Shown one piece after another: positions 8,279 to 16,708 of a DNA stretch of 64,000 nt (positions are counted from its first letter, which is position 1; the number at the start of each line of letters is the position of its first letter). The stretch lies in the NCBI RefSeq assembly GCF_900156105.1, contig NZ_FTMS01000007.1, positions 1-64,000 on the forward strand, written 5' to 3'. Source of the DNA: Alkalispirochaeta americana (lineage in GTDB: Bacteria; Spirochaetota; Spirochaetia; DSM-27196; Alkalispirochaetaceae). The position numbers and the translations under genes were made by a program. Below the pieces are notes generated by a model. It searched no databases. It was not told where the DNA came from and worked only from the letters and a program-made list of their open reading frames with translations.

Positions 8279-8503
8279 GTGGGAAACATACCCGTCCTGA
8301 AAGCAACAGAGGTCGTCCGGTTGCTGGAGAAACACGGTTTTCGCGAGGTTCGTCAGAGAGGCTCCCACAAGCAGTTTCGTCGCGATGATGGCAGATCCAC
8401 AACAGTGCCGGTGCATAAAGGCCGGGATATCTCTCCCACGATACTTCGCAAGATCTGCGCCGACATAGATATGACCATTCACGCCTTCCTGGCGCCTCGA
8501 TAG
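8279..8503 (+). CDS. hicA: HicA-family mRNA interferase toxin
   Basis: The 74-residue protein matches HicA: KATEVVRLLEKHGFREVRQRGSHKQFRR, with the dsRNA-binding-like fold and the catalytic histidine in GSHKQFR, then TTVPVHKGRDISPTILRKI. HicA cleaves mRNA when released from HicB. The start is GTG at 8279, three bases after the hicB stop. The pair sits between a broken Wzz gene and a polysaccharide export gene, where it may stabilise the locus. Confidence 0.9.
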   Translation: MGNIPVLKATEVVRLLEKHGFREVRQRGSHKQFRRDDGRSTTVPVHKGRDISPTILRKICADIDMTIHAFLAPR

Positions 8504-8642
8504 CGTGTAGGACAAACAAGCAATTGCCCCTGTACACGCGAGGGATCAGAGGGACTGATCGCGACAGGAAATGCGCTTTCAGTCTGGCGATGCAAAAAAG
8601 ATCAGAATGAACATTTACACCCCCTAAAACAGGATACCCACA

Positions 8643-10154
8643 ATGCTACGAGATAACACCACCCGCACCACCCGATCCACCATCCTGGCCGCGCTCATGT
8701 TCCTGCTCTGTGTTGGCCTCTGTGTATCCCAGGATGCATCGGGCGCCGCCCCCGGCGCAGACAGCCAGGATGCCTCCCAGTTGCGCCGGGTCACCCTGGC
8801 CACCACAGACCCCGCCTATCCGGCAACCCCCGGCGATATCTACCGGGTCCGCTTTATGCCCGGCAGCCAGACCGTCTCGCTGGACGTGGTGGTCCAGAGC
8901 GATCTCACCGTGGAGCTGGGCGTGGTGGGGAGCTTCTCAGCCCGGAACATGCTCTATAGCGAGCTGCGCGCCGAGATTCGCCGCCGCATCAACGCCGCCT
9001 ATCCCGGAAGCCAGCCCACGGTGCAAATCCACGCCACGGGGCTCTTTCAGGTGCCCGTAACAGGCGAGGTCTCCGGAGCCTACCGCTACGAAGCCTGGGG
9101 CCTCTCCCGCCTGAGCCAGGTGATCTCGGGACGCACCACCGATCGGGCCAGCCTGCGTGCCGTGGAGGTGATCTCCTCCGACGGCAGCTCCAGCCGCTAC
9201 GATCTCTTCCGGGCCCAACGCTTTGGCGAGCAGGACCAGGACCCCCTGATCCGCCCCGGCGATCAGGTGGTGCTCCACCGGGCCGAGCGGATTGTAACCC
9301 TGGGGGGCGAGGTGCAACGCAGCGGTCGCTACGAGCTCCTGGCCGGCGAAGATTTGGAGGAGCTGATCCACCGCTACGGCGACGGCCCCACCCCGGCAGC
9401 CGATCTGGAGCAGACTCGCATCATCCGCACCGATCCCCAGCCGGGAGAACCCTCGCGGACCCTCCAGGCCGATCTGAAAGACCTGGCCCGCCGGGACCAG
9501 CCCTTTCCGCTGGAAGACGGAGACCAGGTCACGCTCTTTGCCAAGGACGCCTTCCTGCCCGTGGCCTTCTTTGAAGGAGCAGTTCAGGGAACCCAGGAAT
9601 CAGACCCGGGAACCCAGCCGGGCTACGCCCGGTATCCCCACCGGTTTCGGCCGGGGACGCTCCTCTCCCAGGCTGTGCGTGCCACGGCAGACCGCTTTCT
9701 GCCCTCGGCCGATCTCTCCCGGGCCTACGTGATGCGCACCATGGCCCAGGGAGGCGAGGTGATCACCGTGAACCTGGAGGAGCTTCTCTACCAGCGCACG
9801 CCCGCAGCCGATATGGAGCTCAAAACAGGAGACCGGATCGTCCTGCCCTTTCGGCAGAACTTTGTCATTGTCAGCGGGGCCGTCCACGCCCCCGGGCGCT
9901 ATCCCTACGTGCCGGGCCGAACCTACGAGTATTACATGGCCCAGGCTGGCGGCACCGATCGCAACCGTCACATGGGAGATCGCCCCAAGATTCGCACCGT
10001 CGATGGCAGCCGCCGCAACAAGAGTGACGAGATCCAGCCCGAGGATACCATCCACTTTTCCACCAACAGCGTGTTTTTCTTTGTGGGGCCCATCGCCACC
10101 ATTGTGAGCACCGCTACCAGCATTGTGCTGCTCTACCTGAACCTGAGTGATTGA
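8643..10154 (+). CDS. SLBB-domain polysaccharide export protein
   Basis: A 503-residue exported protein with a signal peptide (hydrophobic stretch about 14-28). A Poly_export-like region (GDIYRVRFMPG, about 60-130) follows, then several SLBB-type beta-grasp segments: FQVPVTGEVSGAYRYEAW, IVTLGGEVQRSGRYEL and FVIVSGAVHAPGRYPYVPG. It ends with a hydrophobic helix (SVFFFVGPIATIVSTATSIVLLYL). There is no lipobox cysteine, unlike Wza. Such proteins form or gate the periplasmic/outer-membrane channel for capsule or EPS. It lies just downstream of the truncated Wzz gene, its usual partner. Confidence 0.85.
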   Translation: MLRDNTTRTTRSTILAALMFLLCVGLCVSQDASGAAPGADSQDASQLRRVTLATTDPAYPATPGDIYRVRFMPGSQTVSLDVVVQSDLTVELGVVGSFSARNMLYSELRAEIRRRINAAYPGSQPTVQIHATGLFQVPVTGEVSGAYRYEAWGLSRLSQVISGRTTDRASLRAVEVISSDGSSSRYDLFRAQRFGEQDQDPLIRPGDQVVLHRAERIVTLGGEVQRSGRYELLAGEDLEELIHRYGDGPTPAADLEQTRIIRTDPQPGEPSRTLQADLKDLARRDQPFPLEDGDQVTLFAKDAFLPVAFFEGAVQGTQESDPGTQPGYARYPHRFRPGTLLSQAVRATADRFLPSADLSRAYVMRTMAQGGEVITVNLEELLYQRTPAADMELKTGDRIVLPFRQNFVIVSGAVHAPGRYPYVPGRTYEYYMAQAGGTDRNRHMGDRPKIRTVDGSRRNKSDEIQPEDTIHFSTNSVFFFVGPIATIVSTATSIVLLYLNLSD

Positions 10155-10242
10155 TTCTGCGGCAATCTGCAGAAGAACCGTTGCAACTGGTTGACAGGGG
10201 GGGAGCCATCTCGGATGATTAATATACACAAGGGGTGTCTGC

Positions 10243-11325
10243 ATGGACTTGATATTTGCCGCTGCCGGAGCAACGCTGTTTTCGGCGGTTCTGGTTCGTT
10301 TTTTGATAGGCTTGGCGCGCAATCGCGCTTGGTACGATTGGACCGACGAGCGCAAGGCCCACGATGGAAACATCCCCTTTCTGGGTGGCATCGGCATCTC
10401 GGTGAGTTTTTTCACCGTTGGTCTGAGCGCGTTCTTTCTCTTTCATTATACCGCCCAGGGTCGGGCCTTCTCCTTCTGGTACATGGCCGCAATTCTGGCG
10501 GGGTTGCTCCTGATCCACGCCACGGGTGTCTTTGACGACTTCCGGAACATCCCCGCCCTCAAGAAGCTTTCTCTCCAGATCCTGGCGGCGGGCATTATCG
10601 TTGCCGGGGGGCCTGTTATCCGCACCATCCAGTTTTTTGGCCCTGCCACGCAGATCTCCTTGGGGATCTTCGCCGTGCCCTTTACCGTGGCCTGGATTGT
10701 GGGCATGGGCAACGCCGTGAACCTGATCGATGGCATGGACGGCCTTGCCGGCGGGGTTGTCTTTATCGCCTCCCTGGTGCTGGGGGTTCTGGCTGTTGCC
10801 GAGGGAAACGCCCTCACGGCGCTTTTGGCCTTCACCCTCTGCGGGGCCATAGCGGGGTTTCTGGTCTTTAACCTGCCTCCGGCAAAAATCTTCATGGGCG
10901 ATGGCGGCGCGCTCTTTCTGGGCTACGCCGTGGCGGTGTTGCCCATCCTCTCCCGGGGGGGGGAGGTTCTCCCCGTGCCGGTGCTGGTGCCGATCTCGCT
11001 GCTTCTGGTTCCCATTGCCGATATCGTGGCCGCCGTGATCCGGCGCAAATCCCGTGGGTTGCCCTTCCACAGCGCCGATCGGGAGCACATTCATCACAAA
11101 TTGCAGGATGCGGGCCTCTCCGTTCCCCAGGCCCTGGCCGTCATCTACGGCTTTTGCGGTCTCATGGCCTTCTCGGTCCTGGCCTTCAAGCTGCTTCACA
11201 ACGGGTTCCGCCTGGCCATTCTCTCGGGAGCCTGGACCGCTGTCGCCCTGGCGGTGATCATGCTCTATCGGTATCAGGCCGCAGACTCCCGCCACCAGCC
11301 CGACGAGGTCGCCCGAACCTCCTGA
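10243..11325 (+). CDS. wecA: Undecaprenyl-phosphate N-acetylhexosamine-1-phosphate transferase (WecA/TagO family)
   Basis: The 360-residue polytopic protein transfers a HexNAc-1-phosphate from its UDP-sugar to undecaprenyl phosphate, starting lipid-linked glycan synthesis. Family marks are all present: the DD pair in VFDDFRNIP (98-99), NAVNLIDGMDGLAGG (157-171), FMGDGGALFLGY (217-228) and the HIHH motif (282-285) in the last cytoplasmic loop. About ten membrane helices are evident. AGGGG lies about eight bases before the ATG. With the WbaP-type enzyme at 25229 the window holds two different initiating transferases. Confidence 0.9.
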   Translation: MDLIFAAAGATLFSAVLVRFLIGLARNRAWYDWTDERKAHDGNIPFLGGIGISVSFFTVGLSAFFLFHYTAQGRAFSFWYMAAILAGLLLIHATGVFDDFRNIPALKKLSLQILAAGIIVAGGPVIRTIQFFGPATQISLGIFAVPFTVAWIVGMGNAVNLIDGMDGLAGGVVFIASLVLGVLAVAEGNALTALLAFTLCGAIAGFLVFNLPPAKIFMGDGGALFLGYAVAVLPILSRGGEVLPVPVLVPISLLLVPIADIVAAVIRRKSRGLPFHSADREHIHHKLQDAGLSVPQALAVIYGFCGLMAFSVLAFKLLHNGFRLAILSGAWTAVALAVIMLYRYQAADSRHQPDEVARTS

Positions 11326-11365
11326 TGGATCTGCGAGGGAAAAGATGGAGCAAAACTGCTTGTTT

Positions 11366-11387
11366 ATTTACCACATTTGTGGTAAAT
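11366..11387. promoter_or_regulatory. Perfect inverted repeat, probable ParD-type operator
   Basis: ATTTACCACA and its exact reverse complement TGTGGTAAAT are separated by TT. The dyad lies 22 bases before the start of the ParD-like antitoxin, where autorepressor binding is expected for ribbon-helix-helix antitoxins. It is much more AT-rich than its surroundings. Confidence 0.6.
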
Positions 11388-11408
11388 TGATGGTGAGGTA
11401 GCGCTTCA

Positions 11409-11633
11409 ATGAGTACTGTTTCCGTTCGCATCGATGAGGAGCTTGTGCAGGCAGCCCGTGTTGCATCAAAGGCGGAGTTTCGCACGGTGCAGGCACAGGT
11501 TGAGTTCTGGGCCAAGGTGGGCCGCTCCGCCTTGGACAACCCGGATCTGCCGGCTTCGTTTATTGCAGAGAGTCTCATGAGTATGGCCGAGCCCAAAGAC
11601 GATAGCACGGTCTTTGTTCCCCGCGCTGAATAA
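11409..11633 (+). CDS. ParD-like antitoxin
   Basis: A 74-residue protein with a short N-terminal beta strand and two helices of ribbon-helix-helix type (STVSVRIDEELVQAARVASKAEFRTVQAQVEFWAKVGRSALDNP). It resembles the ParD_like family (DUF3423). The flexible tail ends in DDSTVFVPRAE and would wrap the toxin. The gene is 12 bases upstream of a RelE/ParE-fold toxin and is preceded by a perfect 10-bp dyad. It probably neutralises the toxin and represses the operon. Confidence 0.8.
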   Translation: MSTVSVRIDEELVQAARVASKAEFRTVQAQVEFWAKVGRSALDNPDLPASFIAESLMSMAEPKDDSTVFVPRAE

Positions 11634-11645
11634 TCTGGCGGACCA

Positions 11646-11924
11646 ATGAACTGGGAAGTGCGGCAGACACGTCGTTTTGTTCGAGTGTACAAAAAGCTTC
11701 ACAAGTCTCTTTGTGCCGATGTAAATCAGGCAATTTCCGATATTTCGGCAAACCCTGATATAGGTGTTCAGAAAAAAGGAGACCTCTCGGACCTGTGGGT
11801 CCACAGATTCCGGAGTTCAGGCCAGGTTTATTTGCTTGCCTATACCCGTGAAGATTGCCTGCGATTGATTTACCTTGAGGCACTCGGGCCCCACGAGAAC
11901 TTCTACCGCGATATGAAACGATAA
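11646..11924 (+). CDS. RelE/ParE-superfamily toxin
   Basis: The 92-residue protein has the small RelE/ParE fold: MNWEVRQTRRFVRVYKKLHKSL, then the helical ADVNQAISDISANPDIGVQKKG, and the core strands VHRFRSSGQVYLLAYTREDCLRLIYLEALGPHENFYRDMK. Conserved arginine and terminal tyrosine/aromatic residues fit a ribosome-dependent RNase or gyrase-type toxin; which one cannot be decided. It follows its antitoxin by 12 bases. The pair is inserted between wecA and the wzi-like gene. Confidence 0.85.
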   Translation: MNWEVRQTRRFVRVYKKLHKSLCADVNQAISDISANPDIGVQKKGDLSDLWVHRFRSSGQVYLLAYTREDCLRLIYLEALGPHENFYRDMKR

Positions 11925-12059
11925 AGCTTCACACCAAAACACACTATGCCACGAATAATATACCAAACAACGGGCCCCTCGCCTTCGAGGGTGGCCTGTG
12001 AGTAACCTCCAGAGCGCAAGTAGCGCTTGAGGAGATCTCCCCCACCTTGGAGTATAACA

Positions 12060-13601
12060 ATGGACCGATTTCTCTCTTGCCCGGGACGGCCCTTCGGGGT
12101 CGTGGCTGTTTTCTGCATCCTGCTCGCGGGCAATCTGGGTGCCACGGAACCTCTGACAACCCTGGGGCACCCCCGGGACGACCAGCCCGAGGGATTTTCC
12201 CTTTCCGTGGCCGCACATCTTGCCGGAGGAACAGGCCGCACGCCCTTCTGGGTGCAATCCCGGCAGTGGGGGCTCTACACCGATTCTGCTCTGCAGGCCT
12301 CCCAGAGTCTGGAGGGGATCTATCGCCACCAATTCGGGGAGCACGGCGAACTCACGGCGCTTCTTGATCTTGATCTCTTTACCGATGACGACGGCCTGGA
12401 ACCGCGGTTGCGCTTTGGTTACGCTGCGCTGCAATGGCGCGAGCTCATCCTCAAAGCCGGTGTGTTCCCGGAGCTTCTGGGGATAACACCCCACCCGGAT
12501 CTCTCGTCGGGGTCCATGGCTGTGAGTGGGAACGCCCGGCCCTTGCCGAAAGTTCAGATATCAACCGACGGCTTTGTCAGTGTGCCCGGCACGCAGGAGG
12601 CGCTTCAGGTAAAACTGGGGCTGAACCACGGCTGGTACACGGGGGAGCGCTACCAGGGTCGGGAGCTGCTCCACGAGAAGTGGGCCTACGCGCGGCTGGG
12701 GTTGCCCCAGGAGTTCGGCTTCTACGCCGGGCTCATCCACCACGGCACCTGGGGCGGCGATGCAACCAGCGTTGATCTGGACAGCTATCTGCGGATTCTC
12801 CGCGCCTCCGGCGGCGGCAGCGACGATCTTGCGACCTTTCAGAAAGGAAACTTCGGGAACAACCGGGGAATCTGGGATATTGGCGTCCAGGCTCCCTTCG
12901 AGGACTTTCGGGTCGATCTGTATCATCACAACTTTTTTGAGCAAAACCGGGATTACAAGTTCCGGAACGGCCGCGACGGTCTCTGGGGTGTGGCGCTTCG
13001 GCTGGATCGCCCGGGATGGTGGCCCACCACCTTTGTGGTGGAACACGTCCGGACAAGTTACCAGAGTGGTTCCTATCATACCTTCCGGGAGCTGTACAGG
13101 GATAACGAAGAGCACTTTAAAGGCGATGGTATTGATGATGTTACCGATGATCCCGGAGCAATTGATGTGCACCGTGGAAGAAGCAGCTACTACTCCCACG
13201 GCATCTACCGAAACGGCTGGTCCCATCAGGATCGGATAATCGGCAATCCCTTCATAATGGGAACGGGGTCGGGGGAGGATTTCAGAATAGCCAGTAACCG
13301 TGTCAGAGCGGGCCACTACGGTCTGGGGGGCGCGATAGACCGGCACGTTCAGTACCACCTGCTTTTTTCCTATGTGGAGCACCTCTCTACCGAAGTGAGC
13401 GGATCGCCCCGCTACGCACCCCGCACCATCGTGCCCGAAGGGGAAACCTGGGTGCAGACCCACAGCTATCTTGGTCTCACTATGGCCCGGGCCTTCGGGA
13501 AGGATTCCCTGACCGTCTCGGCCGGTCTGGGTCTTGATGTGGGAGACGTATACGACGATGCCCTGGGAATGAGCCTCTCCCTGCGGTGGTTCTTTCGCTA
13601 G
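12060..13601 (+). CDS. Wzi-like capsule assembly outer-membrane protein
   Basis: A 513-residue exported protein. The signal peptide (VVAVFCILLAGNLGATEP) is followed by a beta-rich body with the family opening HLAGGTGRTPFWVQSRQWGLY and many alternating strands, as in Wzi beta-barrels that anchor capsule at the outer membrane. The C-terminus ends with aromatic-rich LSLRWFFR, as expected for an outer-membrane barrel. The frame is open from 12027, but ATG 12060 has GGAG about nine bases before it. The segment EVSGSPRYAPRTIVPEGETW (near residue 450) recurs in degraded form at 15.4 kb. Confidence 0.8.
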   Translation: MDRFLSCPGRPFGVVAVFCILLAGNLGATEPLTTLGHPRDDQPEGFSLSVAAHLAGGTGRTPFWVQSRQWGLYTDSALQASQSLEGIYRHQFGEHGELTALLDLDLFTDDDGLEPRLRFGYAALQWRELILKAGVFPELLGITPHPDLSSGSMAVSGNARPLPKVQISTDGFVSVPGTQEALQVKLGLNHGWYTGERYQGRELLHEKWAYARLGLPQEFGFYAGLIHHGTWGGDATSVDLDSYLRILRASGGGSDDLATFQKGNFGNNRGIWDIGVQAPFEDFRVDLYHHNFFEQNRDYKFRNGRDGLWGVALRLDRPGWWPTTFVVEHVRTSYQSGSYHTFRELYRDNEEHFKGDGIDDVTDDPGAIDVHRGRSSYYSHGIYRNGWSHQDRIIGNPFIMGTGSGEDFRIASNRVRAGHYGLGGAIDRHVQYHLLFSYVEHLSTEVSGSPRYAPRTIVPEGETWVQTHSYLGLTMARAFGKDSLTVSAGLGLDVGDVYDDALGMSLSLRWFFR

Positions 13602-13663
13602 TTTTTCTGGCGAATCACGCACAGCCCTCTGCCGACAGAGATAAAAATACCGGGAAAATTGGA

Positions 13664-14263
13664 ATGAACATGACCTCATCAGATACACAGGACACCCCCG
13701 ATCTGCGCGAGCTCGATCTGCTTGCGCACATTCACCAGGGATCTCGCCTGGAGCAGGGCCACAGCCAGCGCAGTCTGGCCGCTGCCCTGGGCCTCTCCCT
13801 GGGCATGACCAACGTTATTTTGAAACGTATGGTCACCCGGGGCTTTGTGCTGGTGCGCCGCACCGAGGGGCACCGCTCCCAGTACCTGCTCACACCTCGG
13901 GGGATGGAACAGCTGGGCAAGCGAAGCTACCGCTATCTGCGGCGTACCGTGGGCCACGTGGTGCGCTACAAGGAGCTGATCCGCCAGGAACTGCGGAATC
14001 ACCGCAAGGAGGGCGGCCGCAGGGTGGTGCTGGTTGGCACAAGCGATCTTGAGTTTATCCTGGAATGGTGCGCTTGCAAGGAAGGCCTCCTTCTGGAACG
14101 GTGCCCCACCGCGAGCGAGCCCGAAGAGCCAGGCCCGTCAGAGAGTGATACGCTCCTGCTCTGGTCCGAGAAAGCCCCGAACCCCCGGGGAAAAACCCTG
14201 ACAGACCTGCTTGAACCGCCTGCGTTACCGCGCTCGGCCAACGGGCAGAATGAAACAATATAA
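13664..14263 (+). CDS. MarR-type winged-helix regulator of the EPS region
   Basis: The 199-residue protein has an N-terminal winged helix-turn-helix (HSQRSLAAALGLSLGMTNVILKRMVTRGFV) and a wing (RRTEGHRSQYLLTPRGMEQL), then a helical linker and a C-terminal part with VVLVGTSDLEFILEWCACKEGL. The first half matches MarR-like regulators often found inside exopolysaccharide clusters. Met 13664 or 13670 are equally possible starts. It lies 16 bases before the epimerase and so is probably in its operon. It probably adjusts capsule gene expression; the ligand is unknown. Confidence 0.75.
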   Translation: MNMTSSDTQDTPDLRELDLLAHIHQGSRLEQGHSQRSLAAALGLSLGMTNVILKRMVTRGFVLVRRTEGHRSQYLLTPRGMEQLGKRSYRYLRRTVGHVVRYKELIRQELRNHRKEGGRRVVLVGTSDLEFILEWCACKEGLLLERCPTASEPEEPGPSESDTLLLWSEKAPNPRGKTLTDLLEPPALPRSANGQNETI

Positions 14264-14279
14264 CCCGACAGGAGTCTTT

Positions 14280-15350
14280 ATGAACGTATTGGTAACCGGC
14301 GCGGCCGGATTTATCGGCTATCACCTGACACAGCGCCTCCTGAGCGAGGACCACCAGGTGGTGGGCCTGGATAATGTCAACGACTATTACGATGTAACCC
14401 TCAAGGAAGGGCGCCTGCGGCAGCTGGGGATATCCCTCTGTGACGGAGCCGGCCCTCTGGCAGGACAGGAAAACTTCACCTTCCACCGGATGGACCTGGA
14501 AGACAGCGCGGCGGTTCGGGACCTCTTTTTGGCCGAGCGCTTCGACGTGGTTGTGAATCTGGCCGCCCAGGCGGGGGTTCGCTACTCCCTGACCAACCCC
14601 GGGGCGTATATTTCCAGCAACATCCAGGGGTTTTTGAGCATTCTGGAAGCCGCCCGGGCCCAGGCCGATGCAGGAACCCCCGTGAAACACCTGGTCTATG
14701 CCTCGTCCAGCTCGGTCTACGGAATAGATCCCCACAAACCCTTTGCGGAGCAAACCGCCGCAGACCACCCCGCCAGCCTCTACGCCGCCAGCAAACGTTC
14801 CAACGAGCTTATGGCTCACACCTATTCGCACCTCTATGGCCTGCCCGCCACGGGGTTGCGCTTCTTTACCGTCTATGGCCCCTGGGGCCGCCCCGATATG
14901 GCGCTCTTCCTCTTTACCAAGGCAATTCTGGAGGGAAAGGCGATCGATGTCTTTAACCACGGCAAGATGGAGCGGGATTTTACCTACGTTGATGATATAG
15001 TAGAGGGAATCCGCCGGGTGATGGATCGTGTTCCTGCGGGAGACCCCGCCTGGGACGGCCACCAAAGCGGGGTGAGCCCGGCACCCTGCCGGGTCTACAA
15101 CATAGGCCGGGGAGCACCGGTGCGACTCATGGATTTTATCGAGGCCCTGGAGGAAGAGCTTGGCCAAAAGGCCCGCAAGAACATGATGCCCCTCCAGGCC
15201 GGCGACGTGACCGCCACCTTTGCCGATTGCACCGCCCTGGAGCAGGACACGGGCTACCGCCCCGTTACGGAAGTGCGCCAGGGGATCGCCGCCTTTGTGG
15301 CCTGGTACCGTGAGTTTTATGGGATATCACGGCCCCGTCTTCAAGTCTGA
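14280..15350 (+). CDS. NAD-dependent epimerase, UDP-glucuronate 4-epimerase type
   Basis: An extended short-chain dehydrogenase of 356 residues. It has the Rossmann motif GAAGFIG (7-13), the serine triad ASSSSVYG, and the catalytic YxxxK at Tyr168/Lys172 (YAASK). Sequence features RYSLTNPGAYISSN and TVYGPWGRPDMALFLFTKAI are typical of UDP-glucuronate 4-epimerases (WbnF/Cap1J type). It would make UDP-galacturonate for capsule. Start ATG 14280 follows ACAGGAG by a good spacing; the upstream in-frame 23 codons lie within the regulator gene's end. The last residues (FVAWYREFYGI) are the normal family end. Confidence 0.85.
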   Translation: MNVLVTGAAGFIGYHLTQRLLSEDHQVVGLDNVNDYYDVTLKEGRLRQLGISLCDGAGPLAGQENFTFHRMDLEDSAAVRDLFLAERFDVVVNLAAQAGVRYSLTNPGAYISSNIQGFLSILEAARAQADAGTPVKHLVYASSSSVYGIDPHKPFAEQTAADHPASLYAASKRSNELMAHTYSHLYGLPATGLRFFTVYGPWGRPDMALFLFTKAILEGKAIDVFNHGKMERDFTYVDDIVEGIRRVMDRVPAGDPAWDGHQSGVSPAPCRVYNIGRGAPVRLMDFIEALEEELGQKARKNMMPLQAGDVTATFADCTALEQDTGYRPVTEVRQGIAAFVAWYREFYGISRPRLQV

Positions 15351-15351
15351 G

Positions 15352-15519
15352 AATCGCCCCCATACCAACCTCTCTGCGGAAGTGAGTGGCGATTCGAGTT
15401 ATGCACCGTGTACGGTCGTTCCGGAGGGAAATCCGTGGGTTCCGCCGCATGCCTTGGTTGGTGCAACCTTCACTCAGGCATTCGGCCGGGATGAACCTCA
15501 GTCTGCAGTGGAGCTTCAT
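15352..15519 (+). pseudogene. Remnant of a second Wzi-like gene (C-terminal piece)
   Basis: Translated in the frame of the following GT2, this segment reads HTNLSAEVSGDSSYAPCTVV and continues to LVGATFTQAFGRDEPQ. It parallels the Wzi-like protein at 13.38-13.55 kb (HLSTEVSGSPRYAPRTIVPE, then YLGLTMARAFGKDSLT). No start or N-terminal body exists, because the epimerase ends immediately before it. It looks like the 3' scar of a deleted or recombined wzi copy. Confidence 0.65.
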
Positions 15520-16428
15520 GTGAAACACGAAACGGTAGCGGTTTCAGTCGTTATTCCCGTTTTCAACGATGCAGAGGCCCTCGAACGGTGCCTCCGGCAA
15601 TTACAGATGCAAACGCACGACCACCGTCGTTTTGAGGTGATTGTCGTGGACAACGGGTCAACGGATCATACTCGGGAGGTGGCTACGTCGTTCCCCGGGG
15701 TGAAGCTCTTGGTTGAGTCGACGTATCGAAATAGTCCGTACTCCGCACGAAACCGTGCGATCGAGATCGCACGGGGCGCCGTGATTGCGCTCATCGACGC
15801 TAATTGTTATCCGGATCCGGAATGGCTCTCGGAGGCCGTATCCGCGATGGAGGGGGAGTCGGCGGACCTGGTGGCCGGGAATGTTCTCTTCGATATCACT
15901 GAACCGTTCCGGGCGGCACACATCGTCGATGGAATGACAAATATCCGCATGCGCGAGTCCGTCGAGAAGAAAAGTGTTGCCAAGACGGCGAATCTGATCG
16001 TGAAGAAGGACGTGTTTAACCAGCTGGGTTTGTTTCCGGAAGGCTTGCGGTCCGGCGGAGACGTCCGGTGGACGGGAGAGGCGGTCTCCATCGGGTTGAA
16101 ACTGGTATTCGCGGAGAACGCGGTTGTAAGAAAGGCGCCTCGGGATTGGGCGGAACTGCTCAAGAAACAGTGGCGGGTCGCGCGGGGACAACCGGCTATC
16201 TGGAAAGAACCAGAGAAGCATCTGCGTGTTTCCGAATTGCTCGGCAAGATGTTGATACCGCCGAGAATACGAACCACAAAGAGAAAGGCGGAGAACGTTC
16301 TCCTCGAGACGGTGGGGCGTACCGGTTTGCTCACCATTCCGCTCCTCCTGAAAATCTGGTTCTTACGTTTGGCGGTACAGATTGTGATGGGTTTCGCGCA
16401 TATCGTGTTCGTTCTGAAGCAGCGGTAA
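15520..16428 (+). CDS. GT2-family glycosyltransferase
   Basis: A 302-residue GT-A glycosyltransferase. It has VSVVIPVFNDAEALERCLRQ, the donor strand VIVVDNGSTDHT, and SARNRAIEIARGAVIALIDANCYPDPEW, where DxN replaces the classical DxD. RSGGDVRWTGEA follows as the acceptor-side acidic motif. It ends with a hydrophobic helix (PLLLKIWFLRLAVQIVMGFAHIVFVL), so it is probably membrane associated. GTG 15520 is chosen because GGAG ends six bases before it and the longer frame upstream is Wzi debris. It is paralogous to the GT2 at 20025. Confidence 0.8.
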   Translation: MKHETVAVSVVIPVFNDAEALERCLRQLQMQTHDHRRFEVIVVDNGSTDHTREVATSFPGVKLLVESTYRNSPYSARNRAIEIARGAVIALIDANCYPDPEWLSEAVSAMEGESADLVAGNVLFDITEPFRAAHIVDGMTNIRMRESVEKKSVAKTANLIVKKDVFNQLGLFPEGLRSGGDVRWTGEAVSIGLKLVFAENAVVRKAPRDWAELLKKQWRVARGQPAIWKEPEKHLRVSELLGKMLIPPRIRTTKRKAENVLLETVGRTGLLTIPLLLKIWFLRLAVQIVMGFAHIVFVLKQR

Positions 16429-16708
16429 TCGACATTTCTTCCCACTCCCCTGCATTGGCTGGTTTCGGGTGGCGCGGTCCAGTCTCTTCCGGAACAGCCG
16501 GTTGCGTCGAAGCAGATCGACCAGAGACTCCAGGCTCTCCGGGTGGGACACCGTCGATGACGGGGAGCCAATCCCGATTCGTTACACGAATCTTTTCGAC
16601 CAGTGCGATCCCGTCTGTGCTATGAACCCGATTCCCGCACCACCTGATCATCCCGATCTGCAGAATATCCTTGCAGGGAAGCCTGCACCCATGTAGAAAG
16701 AATAGATT
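16429..16708. other. Gene-free interval with possible decayed minus-strand coding
   Basis: No intact gene is seen. On the minus strand two frames join into a protein-like stretch: DGIALVEKIRVTNRDWLPVI in one frame (about 16560-16630), then HPESLESLVDLLRRNRLFRK in another (about 16490-16550). One frameshift would connect them. The family is not recognised. It may be the tail of a lost gene. Confidence 0.3.

Noticed and set aside
10219-11295. Minus-strand 358-codon frame over wecA
   Set aside because: Its translation is low-complexity Gly/Gln/Arg-rich sequence without domains, while the plus strand has every WecA motif.
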